DNA of 64,000 nt from Pseudomonadota bacterium (GTDB lineage Bacteria > Pseudomonadota > Gammaproteobacteria > Berkiellales > Berkiellaceae): contig JAFECR010000009.1 in NCBI GenBank assembly GCA_018242045.1, forward strand, positions 24,748-88,747. Direction: 5' to 3'. This document shows, one piece after another, positions 36,809 through 46,031 of the stretch. Both the position numbers and the translations under genes were made by a program. Positions within the stretch are counted from its first letter, which is position 1, and each line of letters starts with the position of its first letter. Under the pieces are notes generated by a model. It saw nothing but the letters and a program-made list of their open reading frames with translations. It was not told where the DNA came from and did no database searches.

Positions 36809-38170
36809 ATGACTGGGAAAATTCCCCTAGCAAATTTGAAGACGCAAAACACATCAACCACCGGTTCAGGTTTCGTTGCAAGCGTATTGCCGTGGGTCAT
36901 TTGTGGCTTAGGCGCTGCTTTTTATTGCTATGAATACCTATTGCGCATAACACCCGGTTTGATGGTCCCTGAATTGCAACGTGCCTTTAGTGTCAATGGG
37001 CAATACCTGGATGCAACGATGGTGGGACATCTCAGTGCCTTTTATTATTATGCTTATACGCCCATGCAATTGCCGGTTGGGCTACTTATGGATCGCTATG
37101 GTCCAAGGTGGATTTTAACGCTGGCAGTTTTTTGCTGCGCTGCGGGAACGGTGTTTTTTGGTACAACGGAAACTTGGTGGGTGGCCGCAATAGGGCGGTT
37201 TGCCATTGGATTTGGTTCTGCATTTGCTTTTGTAGGTGTGCTGAAGTTGGCTTCTAGTTGGTTACCACCCAACCGCTTTGCCATGATCTCAGGTTTAACA
37301 ACTTCTTTGGGTATGATAGGCGCCATGCAAGGCGATATCATATTAGGAGACTTAATTCATCAAATTGGTTGGCGAGATACTATCCTTTATTCAAGTTATA
37401 TTGGCTTCATCTTAGTGCCGGTCATCTGGTTAGTCGTTCGAAATTCACCCTCTCATTTGCAAAATGCGACTCCAACGCAAATGAGTAAAAAAGACACGGT
37501 GGGTAGTTATGGGCAACTGTGGCGAGAAATTAAAACGTCAATGACGAATCCTCAGATTTGGATTAACGGTGTTATTGGCGGCTTATTATGGACACCTACC
37601 ATGGTATTCCCAGAGTTATGGGGAAAGCTTTACTTACAAACTATTCATAACTTTAGCGCAGCAGAATCGGCGCGTGCAGTCACAATGATATTATTAGGCA
37701 TTGCAATAGGAGCACCTTTTGCAGGTTACCTTTCTGATAAAATTCAACGCCGACGTACGCCACTTATCTTTGGCGCCCTGATGGCAACAGTGCTGTTATT
37801 GCTATTTTTATATTTTCCTGGACTCACACTGATCCAAATTAAAATTTTGCTATTTTTAATTGGGGCTATATCCAGCGTCGAAGTCATTTGCTTTGCAGTG
37901 GGTAGAGAAAACTGTTCACAAAGTTTAGCAGGCACCGTCGTTGCTGTTACTAACTTTTTAGTGAGCGCTTTTGCTGTGACCCAAGTTCTGGTTGGCAAAA
38001 TTATAGATTGGACATGGAATGGACAAATAGTTGATCAAGTGAAAGTCTATGGCCCATCAAGTTACCAAACAGCAATGCTTATTTTGCCCGCAGCGACGTT
38101 TTTAGCGTTTCTACTAAGCTTGTTTTTAAAGGAAACTTATTGCAAACCTTTAGACAAATCTGCCCGATAA
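36809..38170 (+). CDS. MFS transporter, paralogue of the 11.4-kb carrier
   Basis: 453 residues and 12 predicted membrane helices after a polar 25-residue N-terminus. The signatures LPVGLLMDRYGPRWILTL and GYLSDKIQRRRTPLIFG mark loops 2-3 and 8-9. The first half matches the carrier at 11369-12649 almost motif for motif (ITPGLMVPELQ, LKLASSWLPPNRFAMISGL). Possible role in nutrient uptake in a host environment; substrate unknown. No clear ribosome site is seen, and no gene overlaps it on either side. Confidence 0.85.
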   Translation: MTGKIPLANLKTQNTSTTGSGFVASVLPWVICGLGAAFYCYEYLLRITPGLMVPELQRAFSVNGQYLDATMVGHLSAFYYYAYTPMQLPVGLLMDRYGPRWILTLAVFCCAAGTVFFGTTETWWVAAIGRFAIGFGSAFAFVGVLKLASSWLPPNRFAMISGLTTSLGMIGAMQGDIILGDLIHQIGWRDTILYSSYIGFILVPVIWLVVRNSPSHLQNATPTQMSKKDTVGSYGQLWREIKTSMTNPQIWINGVIGGLLWTPTMVFPELWGKLYLQTIHNFSAAESARAVTMILLGIAIGAPFAGYLSDKIQRRRTPLIFGALMATVLLLLFLYFPGLTLIQIKILLFLIGAISSVEVICFAVGRENCSQSLAGTVVAVTNFLVSAFAVTQVLVGKIIDWTWNGQIVDQVKVYGPSSYQTAMLILPAATFLAFLLSLFLKETYCKPLDKSAR

Positions 38171-38310
38171 GCGACTTTGCCATTAGGATAGTATGCATAA
38201 TTTTGCGGTGAGCAGCATTTATTTTGCGGCTATCGGGTTTTTATATCTCCAATCCTTTTAGCAAGATATAATAAGATCATTATTTCAAAGTGTGAAGTTG
38301 CACCTATAAA

Positions 38311-39567
38311 ATGACATCCTCTTTGTTTAGAAAAGAAGCCCTAGAGCATCGTAAAGATAGGCTTTATGGCGAAGTAATTTTACTTCAGCCTTTTTCAATG
38401 ACATTGCTTGTGAGCGCTGTTGTTGTTATCTCTTTGCTTGTACTTAGCATTCTTTTTTGGGGCACCTATGCACGTAAAGAGACTGTGCATGGTTATCTTT
38501 TACCCAATAAAGGGATTGTAAAAATCTACCCGCCACAATCTCAAGTTGGTATCACCATTTCAAAAGTATCCGTACGTGAGGGAGATGAGATCACCGAAGG
38601 ACAAGTTTTAATAAACTTACTTTCTGAGCGCTCCATTCAAGGCGGTAGCGATATTGATACGCTTCAGTTGCAAGAAATAGAAGCCTCATTGGCACAGCAA
38701 GCAGAGCGTATTCAAGGGGAAAAATCTTTAATGATCGCTCAAGCAACGCAATTAGAGAAACAAATTGCAGGATTAAAAAGAGATATTGGTCAAGTTGAGC
38801 AAAATTTAAAAACCCAACAAGAGAAACTAAAAATCATAGAAGACAGAGTTGCTTCTGGAAAGAAGTTATATGAACAGAAGTACATGTCTTATCAGGAATA
38901 TCAAAAGATAGTCGAAGAACTTATCAATCAAAAACAACGTTATCAGGATTTACTTAGTAGCAAAGATGGCAAGCAAAATTCTTTAGTGCAAGCTAAATCT
39001 GAATTGGAGCAATTGCCGATTAAGCTTAAATCTCGCATCAATGAAATTGAAAGTAACATGTCTGAGTTGAAACAACGCCACGCTGAAGTTAAAGGTCGTC
39101 ATGGCGTTGAAATAAGAGCACCTATTAACGGGACAATTTCTTCTGTTTCAGCAAGAGAAGGGCAAACGGCAACCAGTAATACCCCATTGATTGCCATTAT
39201 TCCTAAAGATGCTCTAATGCAGGCTGAATTATTTGTTCCTTCACGTGCGATAGGCTTTGTTACACAAGGGCAAGTTGTGCGTATTCGTTTTGATGCTTTC
39301 CCGTATCAACGGTTTGGGATTTATGAAGGCACTGTTGCCGTCATTTCAAGGCATGTGTTAATACCACAAGAATTGCCAATCCCACTTGACTTAAAAGAGC
39401 CGGTGTATCGCGTGACTGTTGATTTAAAACACCAGTATGTCATGGCTTATGGCAAAGATTTTCCTTTGCAAGCAGGGATGTCATTAGACGCCGATATTAT
39501 TTTAGAAAAGCAGACCTTATTCAGATGGATCCTTGATCCGCTGATTAGCTTAAGAGGTAGGTTTTAA
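38311..39567 (+). CDS. HlyD-family adaptor of a colicin-V/bacteriocin-type exporter
   Basis: 418 residues. A polar N-terminus carries RKEALEHRKDRLYGEVILLQP, the lead-in typical of CvaA/MchE-type adaptors. One membrane helix follows (MTLLVSAVVVISLLVLSILFW), then a half-lipoyl motif, a long coiled coil (about 110-270, GEKSLMIAQATQLEKQIAGL) and the closing RAPINGTISSVSAREGQTA segment. It shares its transcript with the C39 ABC transporter, whose ATG overlaps its stop (TAATG). A TolC protein (possibly that at 32.6 kb) would complete the channel. No precursor peptide gene is adjacent. Confidence 0.88.
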   Translation: MTSSLFRKEALEHRKDRLYGEVILLQPFSMTLLVSAVVVISLLVLSILFWGTYARKETVHGYLLPNKGIVKIYPPQSQVGITISKVSVREGDEITEGQVLINLLSERSIQGGSDIDTLQLQEIEASLAQQAERIQGEKSLMIAQATQLEKQIAGLKRDIGQVEQNLKTQQEKLKIIEDRVASGKKLYEQKYMSYQEYQKIVEELINQKQRYQDLLSSKDGKQNSLVQAKSELEQLPIKLKSRINEIESNMSELKQRHAEVKGRHGVEIRAPINGTISSVSAREGQTATSNTPLIAIIPKDALMQAELFVPSRAIGFVTQGQVVRIRFDAFPYQRFGIYEGTVAVISRHVLIPQELPIPLDLKEPVYRVTVDLKHQYVMAYGKDFPLQAGMSLDADIILEKQTLFRWILDPLISLRGRF

Positions 39568-41681
39568 TGCAAAATCCTTTAGACTTGTTAAAATTTTCTG
39601 GTCATCATCGGTTACCTGTTATTCTGCAAACAGAAATTGCTGAATGCGGTTTAGCGTGTCTTGCGATGGTGGCAAGTTATCATGGACATGAAGTTGACTT
39701 AAATACTTTGCGCCGTCAATATCCTATCTCGTTACGCGGTACGACACTGCATTCATTGATGCAAACAGCAGATAAAATGGATTTTGCTTGCAGGCCACTT
39801 AGGCTTGAGCTTGAAGAATTAGATCAATTACGCACACCAACTATATTGCATTGGGATCTTAATCACTTTGTGGTATTAAAAAGTGTTAGCAAAAAATTTA
39901 TTGTGATCCATGATCCAGCGCAAGGGGTCAGAAAACTGAGCATCGCAGAAGTTTCTAAACACTTTACTGGCGTTGCGTTAGAGCTTACACCAACACCAAA
40001 ATTTACGCCAAAAGATGAAGTAAGAAAAATCCCGCTTTCCATGTTTTGGCAGCGCATGGTTGGGTTAAAGCGCTCGATGATTCAAGTCTTTTTGCTTTCT
40101 GTTGCCTTGCAAATTTTTTCTTTAATTAGCCCACAATTTATGCAGTTTGTGGTCGATGGCGTATTGCAAAGCCATGATATTCACTTTTTGAAAGTACTTG
40201 CGCTTGGTTTCTTATTATTAATGGTAATTGATGTAGGCACAACAGCGCTGCGTTCTTTATTAGTCATGAGTTTTAGCAGCATGCTGAGCATACAAATGAC
40301 GACCAATTTATTTCGTCATTTGATAAGGTTGCCCTTACCTTATTTTGAAAAACGCCATATTGGTGACATCGTTTCGCGCTTTGGCTCACTTAGCCAGATT
40401 GAAAAATTGCTTACCACTGGCATTGTGCAAGCCATTGTGGATGGCATGATGGCCATAGCAACCTTAGTGATGCTTTTTTATTATTCCCCTTTATTGTCTG
40501 CTATTGTTTTAATTGCGCTTGCGCTTTATGGTTTGATTCGCTTGTTGTGGTATAGACCTTTAAAAGGATTGACAGAAGAAACAATTATTGCTGCTGCCAA
40601 AGAAAATACCAATTTCATAGAAACCATTCGTGGGACGCAAAGTATTAAAATTTTCGGCAAAGAAAATCAGCGGCAAGTTTTATGGCAAAACCGTTATGCT
40701 GCGAAAATTAATGCTGGCATTCGTATGGGTAAATTGAAAATTGGGTTTACCTCATTGAATTCGTTATTATTTGGGATTGAAAATATATTAGTTATATTTT
40801 TCGCTGCTAAATTGGTGCTTGCAGGCTCCTTTTCGGTGGGGATGTTATATGCCTATATGTCTTATAAATCTCAATTTATCAGCAAAGCCGTTGCGCTGCT
40901 TGAGAATTTTATTGAATTAAAAATGTTAGGCCTTTATTTAGAGCGGTTAGGGGATATTGCATTAGAACAACCCGAGATCCAAGAAAGTGGGTTATTGAAC
41001 CCACCAGTGCTCAAGGGCGCTTTGAGGCTTGAAAATATTAAATTTCGTTACAATGAAAATGAACCCTATGTCATTAATAATGTTAATTTAATAATACAAC
41101 CTGGAGAATCGGTTGCCATTGTGGGACCATCCGGTTGTGGTAAGACCACTTTAATGAAAATCATGATGGGTCTTTTTACTCCAGAATCAGGTAAAGTTTA
41201 CATCGATGACATGGAAATAAGTAAGTTGGGCATCAAAAATTTCAGAGAGCAAGTTGCAGCTGTGATGCAAAATGATCAGTTACTTTCTGGCTCTATTAGT
41301 GAAAATATCAGCTTTTTCGATCCCCTATTTGATCAACAACTGGTGGAAAAATGTGCTCAATTTGCAGTTATCGCTCAGGATATTGCAGCAATGCCCATGG
41401 GATATAATACCTTAATTGGTGATATGGGAATGACGCTTTCTGGGGGACAAAAACAAAGAGTAGTATTAGCCCGCGCGCTTTATAAAAACCCAAGGATCAT
41501 GTTTTTAGATGAGGCGACCAGCCACCTTGATGTTGCTTTGGAACAAGCAGTCAATCAGGCAATTAAGCACTTAAATATTACTCGGATCATTATTGCGCAC
41601 AGACCTGAAACCATCCGTTCTGCTGATCGTGTATTTGTATTTACTTCTCAAGGGCTTGTTGAGCAACAGAAGGTTGCCTAA
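39567..41681 (+). CDS. C39 peptidase-containing ABC exporter, colicin-V type
   Basis: 704 residues. The N-terminal C39 peptidase (about 15-140) is intact: catalytic Cys in AECGLACLAMVASYHG, His in DLNHFVVLKS and Asp in VIHDPAQG. It should cleave double-glycine leaders during export. The transmembrane domain is followed by the ATPase with GPSGCGKTT, TLSGGQKQR and IMFLDEATSHLD. This is the CvaB/MchF arrangement, distinct from lapB, whose C39 domain lacks the Cys. It overlaps the convergent PAP2 gene by 41 bp. A candidate substrate with a matching leader lies at 58477-58785. Confidence 0.92.
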   Translation: MQNPLDLLKFSGHHRLPVILQTEIAECGLACLAMVASYHGHEVDLNTLRRQYPISLRGTTLHSLMQTADKMDFACRPLRLELEELDQLRTPTILHWDLNHFVVLKSVSKKFIVIHDPAQGVRKLSIAEVSKHFTGVALELTPTPKFTPKDEVRKIPLSMFWQRMVGLKRSMIQVFLLSVALQIFSLISPQFMQFVVDGVLQSHDIHFLKVLALGFLLLMVIDVGTTALRSLLVMSFSSMLSIQMTTNLFRHLIRLPLPYFEKRHIGDIVSRFGSLSQIEKLLTTGIVQAIVDGMMAIATLVMLFYYSPLLSAIVLIALALYGLIRLLWYRPLKGLTEETIIAAAKENTNFIETIRGTQSIKIFGKENQRQVLWQNRYAAKINAGIRMGKLKIGFTSLNSLLFGIENILVIFFAAKLVLAGSFSVGMLYAYMSYKSQFISKAVALLENFIELKMLGLYLERLGDIALEQPEIQESGLLNPPVLKGALRLENIKFRYNENEPYVINNVNLIIQPGESVAIVGPSGCGKTTLMKIMMGLFTPESGKVYIDDMEISKLGIKNFREQVAAVMQNDQLLSGSISENISFFDPLFDQQLVEKCAQFAVIAQDIAAMPMGYNTLIGDMGMTLSGGQKQRVVLARALYKNPRIMFLDEATSHLDVALEQAVNQAIKHLNITRIIIAHRPETIRSADRVFVFTSQGLVEQQKVA

Positions 41682-42456
41682 AGCCTCTTTTCTGAAATTT
41701 ACAAAATATCGCTTTGCTGGCAGCCAACCAAAAGCTTATCAATAAGAATTTAATAAAATTGAAGCTATTGGTTGAGATATCAAATTGTTTGAATTGATTC
41801 GTGATAAGCACAAGTAATAATATGCCAGCAACAGTGAAACCAAGTTGTAGTATCATCTGTTTATTAGATAAAGAAGCCAGGTTAGGTTTAAAAGAGAAAC
41901 GCCAGCCAAGCGTGAAACCTATTAATGTTCCATAGGCCCACCACATATGAGGTTTTCTGCCTTCAGGGGGTAAGAGTAGGAGCAAGGTTAAGCCAAAAAA
42001 GGCGAGTAAAAAACCAAGGCGATAGGGCTTTTCTTTAAAATAAGCAAGGCGCTGTAAAAGGGCGTAAATAGCAATGGACAATGTCCCAAAAGCAAAGGCG
42101 CCAAGAATATCTACAGGGTAATGAAAGCCATGATAGAGGAGGCCATAGCCAACCAAACATAAAATGAAAATCGCTATTTCATAAAACCAAACTTTATGAA
42201 ATTCATAAGCAAGCCAACCCCAAAATACCACGGCACAATGCATGTGGCCGCTGGGAAAGGCCCATCCCTCAAGCGGGGGGGGTAGAGGTGCTTGCCATAT
42301 GGATTTTAAAAAGACGTTATACATTAAAGTGAAGGCTAATAAAAATAGGGTGCGGCCAAAAATGGCTTCTTTACGTATAAACCCTACGATGATAATGCTA
42401 GCCATCACGTAAGATTGGCTGAAAAACAATCCTGTTTTAGCAATAATTTCTAACAT
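41641..42456 (-). CDS. PAP2-superfamily membrane phosphatase, divergent
   Basis: 271 residues, about seven membrane helices. The PAP2 motifs are recognisable but altered: motif 1 reads KSIWQAPLPP, motif 2 is FPSGHMHCAV (intact PSGH), and motif 3 reads YHGFHYPVDILG, where the usual Ser-Arg is missing but the His and Asp remain. The family hydrolyses lipid phosphates or pyrophosphates at the membrane. It is followed on the same strand direction by nothing; its 3' end overlaps the exporter gene. The LysE-type gene is just upstream (12 bp), probably the same operon. Confidence 0.82.
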   Translation of the reverse strand: MLEIIAKTGLFFSQSYVMASIIIVGFIRKEAIFGRTLFLLAFTLMYNVFLKSIWQAPLPPPLEGWAFPSGHMHCAVVFWGWLAYEFHKVWFYEIAIFILCLVGYGLLYHGFHYPVDILGAFAFGTLSIAIYALLQRLAYFKEKPYRLGFLLAFFGLTLLLLLPPEGRKPHMWWAYGTLIGFTLGWRFSFKPNLASLSNKQMILQLGFTVAGILLLVLITNQFKQFDISTNSFNFIKFLLISFWLAASKAIFCKFQKRGFRQPSVAQQALEK

Positions 42457-42468
42457 TTGTTCACTCGT

Positions 42469-43107
42469 CTATTCATTAAAAGAGATCGCAACTTTAATAC
42501 CCAATAAAATTAAAAATCCACCAAGAATTTTATCTACAACATGCTGTACTTTTTGTAATTTTGGTTTTAAGTATGGGTTATTTAAAATGAAAGATAATAG
42601 ACTAAACCATCCCAACGCAATTAAGCCAAATTCAAGACCAAGCATTGCTTGTACAAAAAAAGGTGTGGTGGGATCTATAACTTGAGTAAAAATACTTAAA
42701 ATAAATAGTGTCACTTTTGGGTTTAGTAAATTTACCAAAAGCCCTTTTCTAAAAGCACGAAACGAAGAGATACTTTCATTGCCATAGTGAGTGGTAAACC
42801 CCATTTTTGAGGGAGAGGAAACAATGGCTTTAACGCCGAGATAAATTAAATACCCTGCTCCCAAGTACTTTAAAACATTAAATAGAATGATGGACTCACT
42901 TACGATAACGCCAATACCCAAAATACAATAAGTGGTGTGTATGAGGCATCCGCAAGCGACACCAAGGGAGGTAAACATGCCAGCCCTTTTGCCATAGGTT
43001 AGGCTAGATTGTGTGACCACAATAAAGTCAGGTCCTGGACTGATAGCGCCTAGCAATCCTATGATCCCTAATGCGATAAAATCATCTATGTAAGCCATTT
43101 GTAACAT
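42469..43107 (-). CDS. LysE/RhtB-family amino-acid exporter
   Basis: 212 residues with six predicted membrane helices. The N-terminal LLGAISPGPDFIVVTQSSL is the family signature, and LGAGYLIYLGVKAI and LLVNLLNPKVTLFILSIF are the other conserved segments. Exporters of this family remove excess amino acids or related metabolites. Two ATG starts three codons apart are possible. It is divergent from gltX with about 160 bp between them, and probably co-transcribed with the PAP2 gene downstream. Confidence 0.88.
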   Translation of the reverse strand: MLQMAYIDDFIALGIIGLLGAISPGPDFIVVTQSSLTYGKRAGMFTSLGVACGCLIHTTYCILGIGVIVSESIILFNVLKYLGAGYLIYLGVKAIVSSPSKMGFTTHYGNESISSFRAFRKGLLVNLLNPKVTLFILSIFTQVIDPTTPFFVQAMLGLEFGLIALGWFSLLSFILNNPYLKPKLQKVQHVVDKILGGFLILLGIKVAISFNE

Positions 43108-43267
43108 CTAAAGATTATAAAAGAAAATAATGTACCATATTAAAAGTTTGATGAACAACAAATTTATATTGAGGACAGTCATTTTTATGTCATTCACAAT
43201 AAATAGTGGGACTAAAGAAAATTTTTGTTAAAATAACCTCCTTAATTAAATATGAGATCGTCTACCC

Positions 43268-44704
43268 ATGGTGATTACACGATTTGCACCTAGTCCAACT
43301 GGAGATTTACATATCGGCAGTGCTCGCACCGCCTTGTTTTGTTGGTTATGGGCAAAAAATCAAGGGGGGAAGTTTATTTTACGCGTTGAAGATACTGATA
43401 GGGAGCGTTCCACCGAGCAAGCCGTGCAAGTGATTCTAGATGGGTTAACTTGGCTTGGCTTAAAGTGGGATGAGGGCCCTATTTTTCAAACGCAACGGTT
43501 TTCCCGTTATAAAGAAGTGGCGAAACAATTGCTCGCCGATGGCCATGCTTATCGTTGTTATTGCACAAAAGAAAGATTAGAGGTGTTACGAGATAAGCAA
43601 ATTGCAGCGAAAGAAAAGCCGCGTTATGACCGATACTGTTTACGTTTTCCTCATCCGCCACATGATGACATGCCTTATGTTATTCGTTTTAAAACGCCTC
43701 AAACCGGTTCTTTGTCTTTTAATGATTTAGTTAAAGGTCCAATTGAGGTTCAAAATTCAGAACTAGATGACCTAATTCTTGTTAGAAGTGATGGGACACC
43801 CACCTACAATTTTACGGTGGTTGTTGATGATTGGGAAATGAATATTACTCATGTATTGCGTGGGGATGATCACATTAATAACACACCACGACAAATTCAT
43901 ATTTTGCAGGCATTAGGAGCTAAGATTCCGCAATATGGCCATATGCCTATGCTATTAGGGCCAGATGGGAAAAAGTTATCAAAGCGCGAAGGAGCTGCAA
44001 GCGTATTGGAATATCGTGCCCAAGGAATTTTACCTGAGGCATTAGTGAACTATTTGGTGCGCCTGGGGTGGTCTTATGGCGATCAAGAAATATTTTCTCA
44101 AGATGAGATGATCAAATTATTTAATGTCCTTGATATTAATAGTGCCGCTTCTGCTATTAACCCAGAAAAGTTGTTGTGGTTGAATCAGCATTATTTAAAA
44201 ACAAAGCCGCCAGCCGAAATTGCTCGAGAATTGGCTTGGCATTTAGAGAAAAGCGGCATTGAGCTTAGCAAAGGGCCTTCGCTTGAAGAAATTGTTTTAG
44301 TGCAAAGAGAACGTTGTAAAACGTTAGTTGAAATGGCTCAGAAAAGTGAATTTCTTTTTCAAGATGAAGTTAATGTTGATGAAAGTTTTTTGAACAAGTA
44401 TTTTACTCAAGAAGTTTTTCAAGCCTTAGCACTCTTGATTGAAAAACTAACTGCATTGGCTAATTGGCAACCAGAGCTTATAAATCAGACTGTAAAAGAG
44501 GTGGCAGAACAGTTAAGTATGAAACTAGGACTGATTGCTCAACCGATTCGAATCGCTGTAACAGGGTCCACCGTTTCTCCATCGATTGATGCAACACTTT
44601 TCTTGTTAGGAAAAGAAAAGTCTTTGAATCGACTAGCACAAGCAATTGAACTTAAAAATGAATTATATTCAAAGAGGGTTGACTCTCACGAGCAGGAGCC
44701 GTAG
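43268..44704 (+). CDS. gltX: Glutamyl-tRNA synthetase
   Basis: 478 residues (E. coli 471). It charges tRNA-Glu with glutamate. The class I motifs are RFAPSPTGDLHIGSARTALF (HIGH) and KKLSKREG (KMSKS-type). HVLRGDDHINNTPRQIHI is the conserved glutamate/ATP-site segment, and the C-terminal anticodon-binding domain is complete. Two tRNA genes, including its own cognate tRNA-Glu, follow within 120 bp in the same direction, so they may be co-transcribed. ATG at 43268 has no strong ribosome site. Confidence 0.95.
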   Translation: MVITRFAPSPTGDLHIGSARTALFCWLWAKNQGGKFILRVEDTDRERSTEQAVQVILDGLTWLGLKWDEGPIFQTQRFSRYKEVAKQLLADGHAYRCYCTKERLEVLRDKQIAAKEKPRYDRYCLRFPHPPHDDMPYVIRFKTPQTGSLSFNDLVKGPIEVQNSELDDLILVRSDGTPTYNFTVVVDDWEMNITHVLRGDDHINNTPRQIHILQALGAKIPQYGHMPMLLGPDGKKLSKREGAASVLEYRAQGILPEALVNYLVRLGWSYGDQEIFSQDEMIKLFNVLDINSAASAINPEKLLWLNQHYLKTKPPAEIARELAWHLEKSGIELSKGPSLEEIVLVQRERCKTLVEMAQKSEFLFQDEVNVDESFLNKYFTQEVFQALALLIEKLTALANWQPELINQTVKEVAEQLSMKLGLIAQPIRIAVTGSTVSPSIDATLFLLGKEKSLNRLAQAIELKNELYSKRVDSHEQEP

Positions 44705-44725
44705 AATCGTCGCCTCTATATCCCC

Positions 44726-44801
<76 letters not shown>

Positions 44802-44822
44802 GACGGATATAATTTTATCTAG

Positions 44823-44898
44823 GTCCCCATCGTCTAGAGGCCTAGGACATCGCCCTTTCACGGCGGTAACAGGGGTTCGAATCCCCTTGGGGACGCCA
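44823..44898 (+). tRNA. tRNA-Glu (anticodon TTC), integration target
   Basis: The sequence is almost identical to E. coli tRNA-Glu: acceptor gtcccca/tggggac, anticodon stem around ctTTCac, T-arm aggggttcgaatcccct, with encoded CCA at 44896-44898. Its 3' 44 nt lie inside the left attachment repeat of the island, so the element regenerated an intact tRNA on integration. Confidence 0.97.
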
Positions 44899-44902
44899 TT
44901 AA
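44855..44902 (+). repeat. attL, left attachment repeat
   Basis: From ctttcacggcgg to gacgccattaa, covering the anticodon-to-CCA part of tRNA-Glu plus four flanking bases. It matches attR at 46 of 48 positions; the two differences are G in attL for A in attR. Confidence 0.93.
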
Positions 44903-44933
44903 AATCAATGGCTTATGAAATTTACGTCAAAAT

Positions 44934-44953
44934 TCGGGTAACTTTTAGGTAAC
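44934..44953 (+). repeat. Left terminal 20-bp repeat, probable integrase arm site
   Basis: tcgggtaacttttaggtaac occurs here, 31 bp inside attL, and again exactly at 56490-56509 near attR. Each copy contains two ggtaac half-sites 5 bp apart. Paired direct sites near both ends are expected for arm-type binding by a tyrosine recombinase or its excisionase. Confidence 0.6.
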
Positions 44954-44957
44954 TTCC

Positions 44958-45605
44958 ATGGAGTTAAAAGTCCGAAAATCCTCCAAGAAATCCAAAGATT
45001 TAAACCTTGAACATTTAGAGTTAGCTGGTGAAATCGAACGTGCGGATTCGGTCATTCTAGCGGCATGCTCAAATGATGTAAAAGTAAGAATGCGAGCACA
45101 ATTTATCATGCTCTTTTACGCTCGTTTAAATAGGCCATACAGATCATCACATTTTCTATCAAAACCATTTTATGCGACATATCTGGCAGCTTGTACCGAT
45201 TTTGCTCAACGACATGAAATTGAACCTAATACTATCGTTTTACCCTACGACAATAAGGTTTGGAACAAGCTTTATGATGAATTCTGTAAGATGTTAGCAT
45301 CAAAGTACTTCATACCTATGGTGAGGCAAAAATCTCAGGAATTAAAAGCAGAGATTAAAGAAAAATATAATGGTCATTTGCCGGACAGCACTCAAGATAA
45401 TTATGAGCTTGCAAAAGAAAGCATTGAAGCCAGTATTCAAGGAGCAGAGCTTGAAGGGAATTGGGATGATAATAATTTTGTGATCCGCGTATTGGGTGAA
45501 ATAGCAAAAATGAAAGACCTTTCAAATATTAACACCTTGTTGGGATATCATCGTAGACGTTTCAAAATATGGGGTTTCTATGATGGGCTAAAAATTGAGC
45601 CTTAA
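44958..45605 (+). CDS. Island protein of unknown function
   Basis: 215 residues, first gene inside attL. It is mostly helical and charged, with a basic N-terminus (KVRKSSKKSK) and no membrane segment or recognised motif. Segments such as FARHEIEPN-like FAQRHEIEPN and LGEIAKMKDLSNINTLLGYHRRRF suggest several helices but no known fold. It starts 4 bp after the terminal 20-bp repeat, so its expression may be tied to integration or excision. The 198 bp after it contain only an unproven short open frame. Confidence 0.6.
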   Translation: MELKVRKSSKKSKDLNLEHLELAGEIERADSVILAACSNDVKVRMRAQFIMLFYARLNRPYRSSHFLSKPFYATYLAACTDFAQRHEIEPNTIVLPYDNKVWNKLYDEFCKMLASKYFIPMVRQKSQELKAEIKEKYNGHLPDSTQDNYELAKESIEASIQGAELEGNWDDNNFVIRVLGEIAKMKDLSNINTLLGYHRRRFKIWGFYDGLKIEP

Positions 45606-45803
45606 GAAATGATTTTTTTATGAAGTTCCTCTCTCCTAAGTGTTGCCTGTAGTTTTTTAATTCCCACCTATTAAGTTGCCTTGCTTAGTCTGGATTTTAC
45701 TCGACCAAAAGCTACGTTTTTTGCTTATTTTCGTCGTGTGGATTTAAATTCGCACCGCGCTATCTTGTTTGTTATGGACTTTTTGAACACGCAGGAGCAC
45801 TAA

Positions 45804-46007
45804 ATGACACCTAAATGCGCATACTCAATAAATGAATTTTGTTTTGCTCACGATATCAGTAGGACAACGTTTTATACTCTCATAAAAGAAGGGAATGGGC
45901 CTGAAACAATGAAAATCGGACGCAAAACTCTTATAAGCATTGAAGCTGCTGAACGCTGGCGAAACAAGGTTAGAGAAAAAAATGGCGACTACGTAAGTAA
46001 ATGTTAA
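45804..46007 (+). CDS. AlpA/excisionase-family HTH protein
   Basis: 67 residues. YSINEFCFAHDISRTTFYTLIKEGNGPETMKIGRKTLIS is the winged-helix pattern of AlpA/MerR-like excisionases (HTH, Gly-Pro turn, then the wing with KIGRKTLIS). Such proteins activate or direct integrase for excision. The ribosome site aggagc precedes the ATG. The replication-like gene follows after 24 bp. Confidence 0.85.
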   Translation: MTPKCAYSINEFCFAHDISRTTFYTLIKEGNGPETMKIGRKTLISIEAAERWRNKVREKNGDYVSKC

Positions 46008-46031
46008 TGATTATTTCTACAAGGAGTCGCC

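Noticed and set aside
45681-45803. Possible 40-codon TTG-start frame ending directly at the AlpA-like ATG
   Set aside because: The composition looks coding (SLDFTRPKATFFAYFRR), but there is no ribosome site and the start is a guess.
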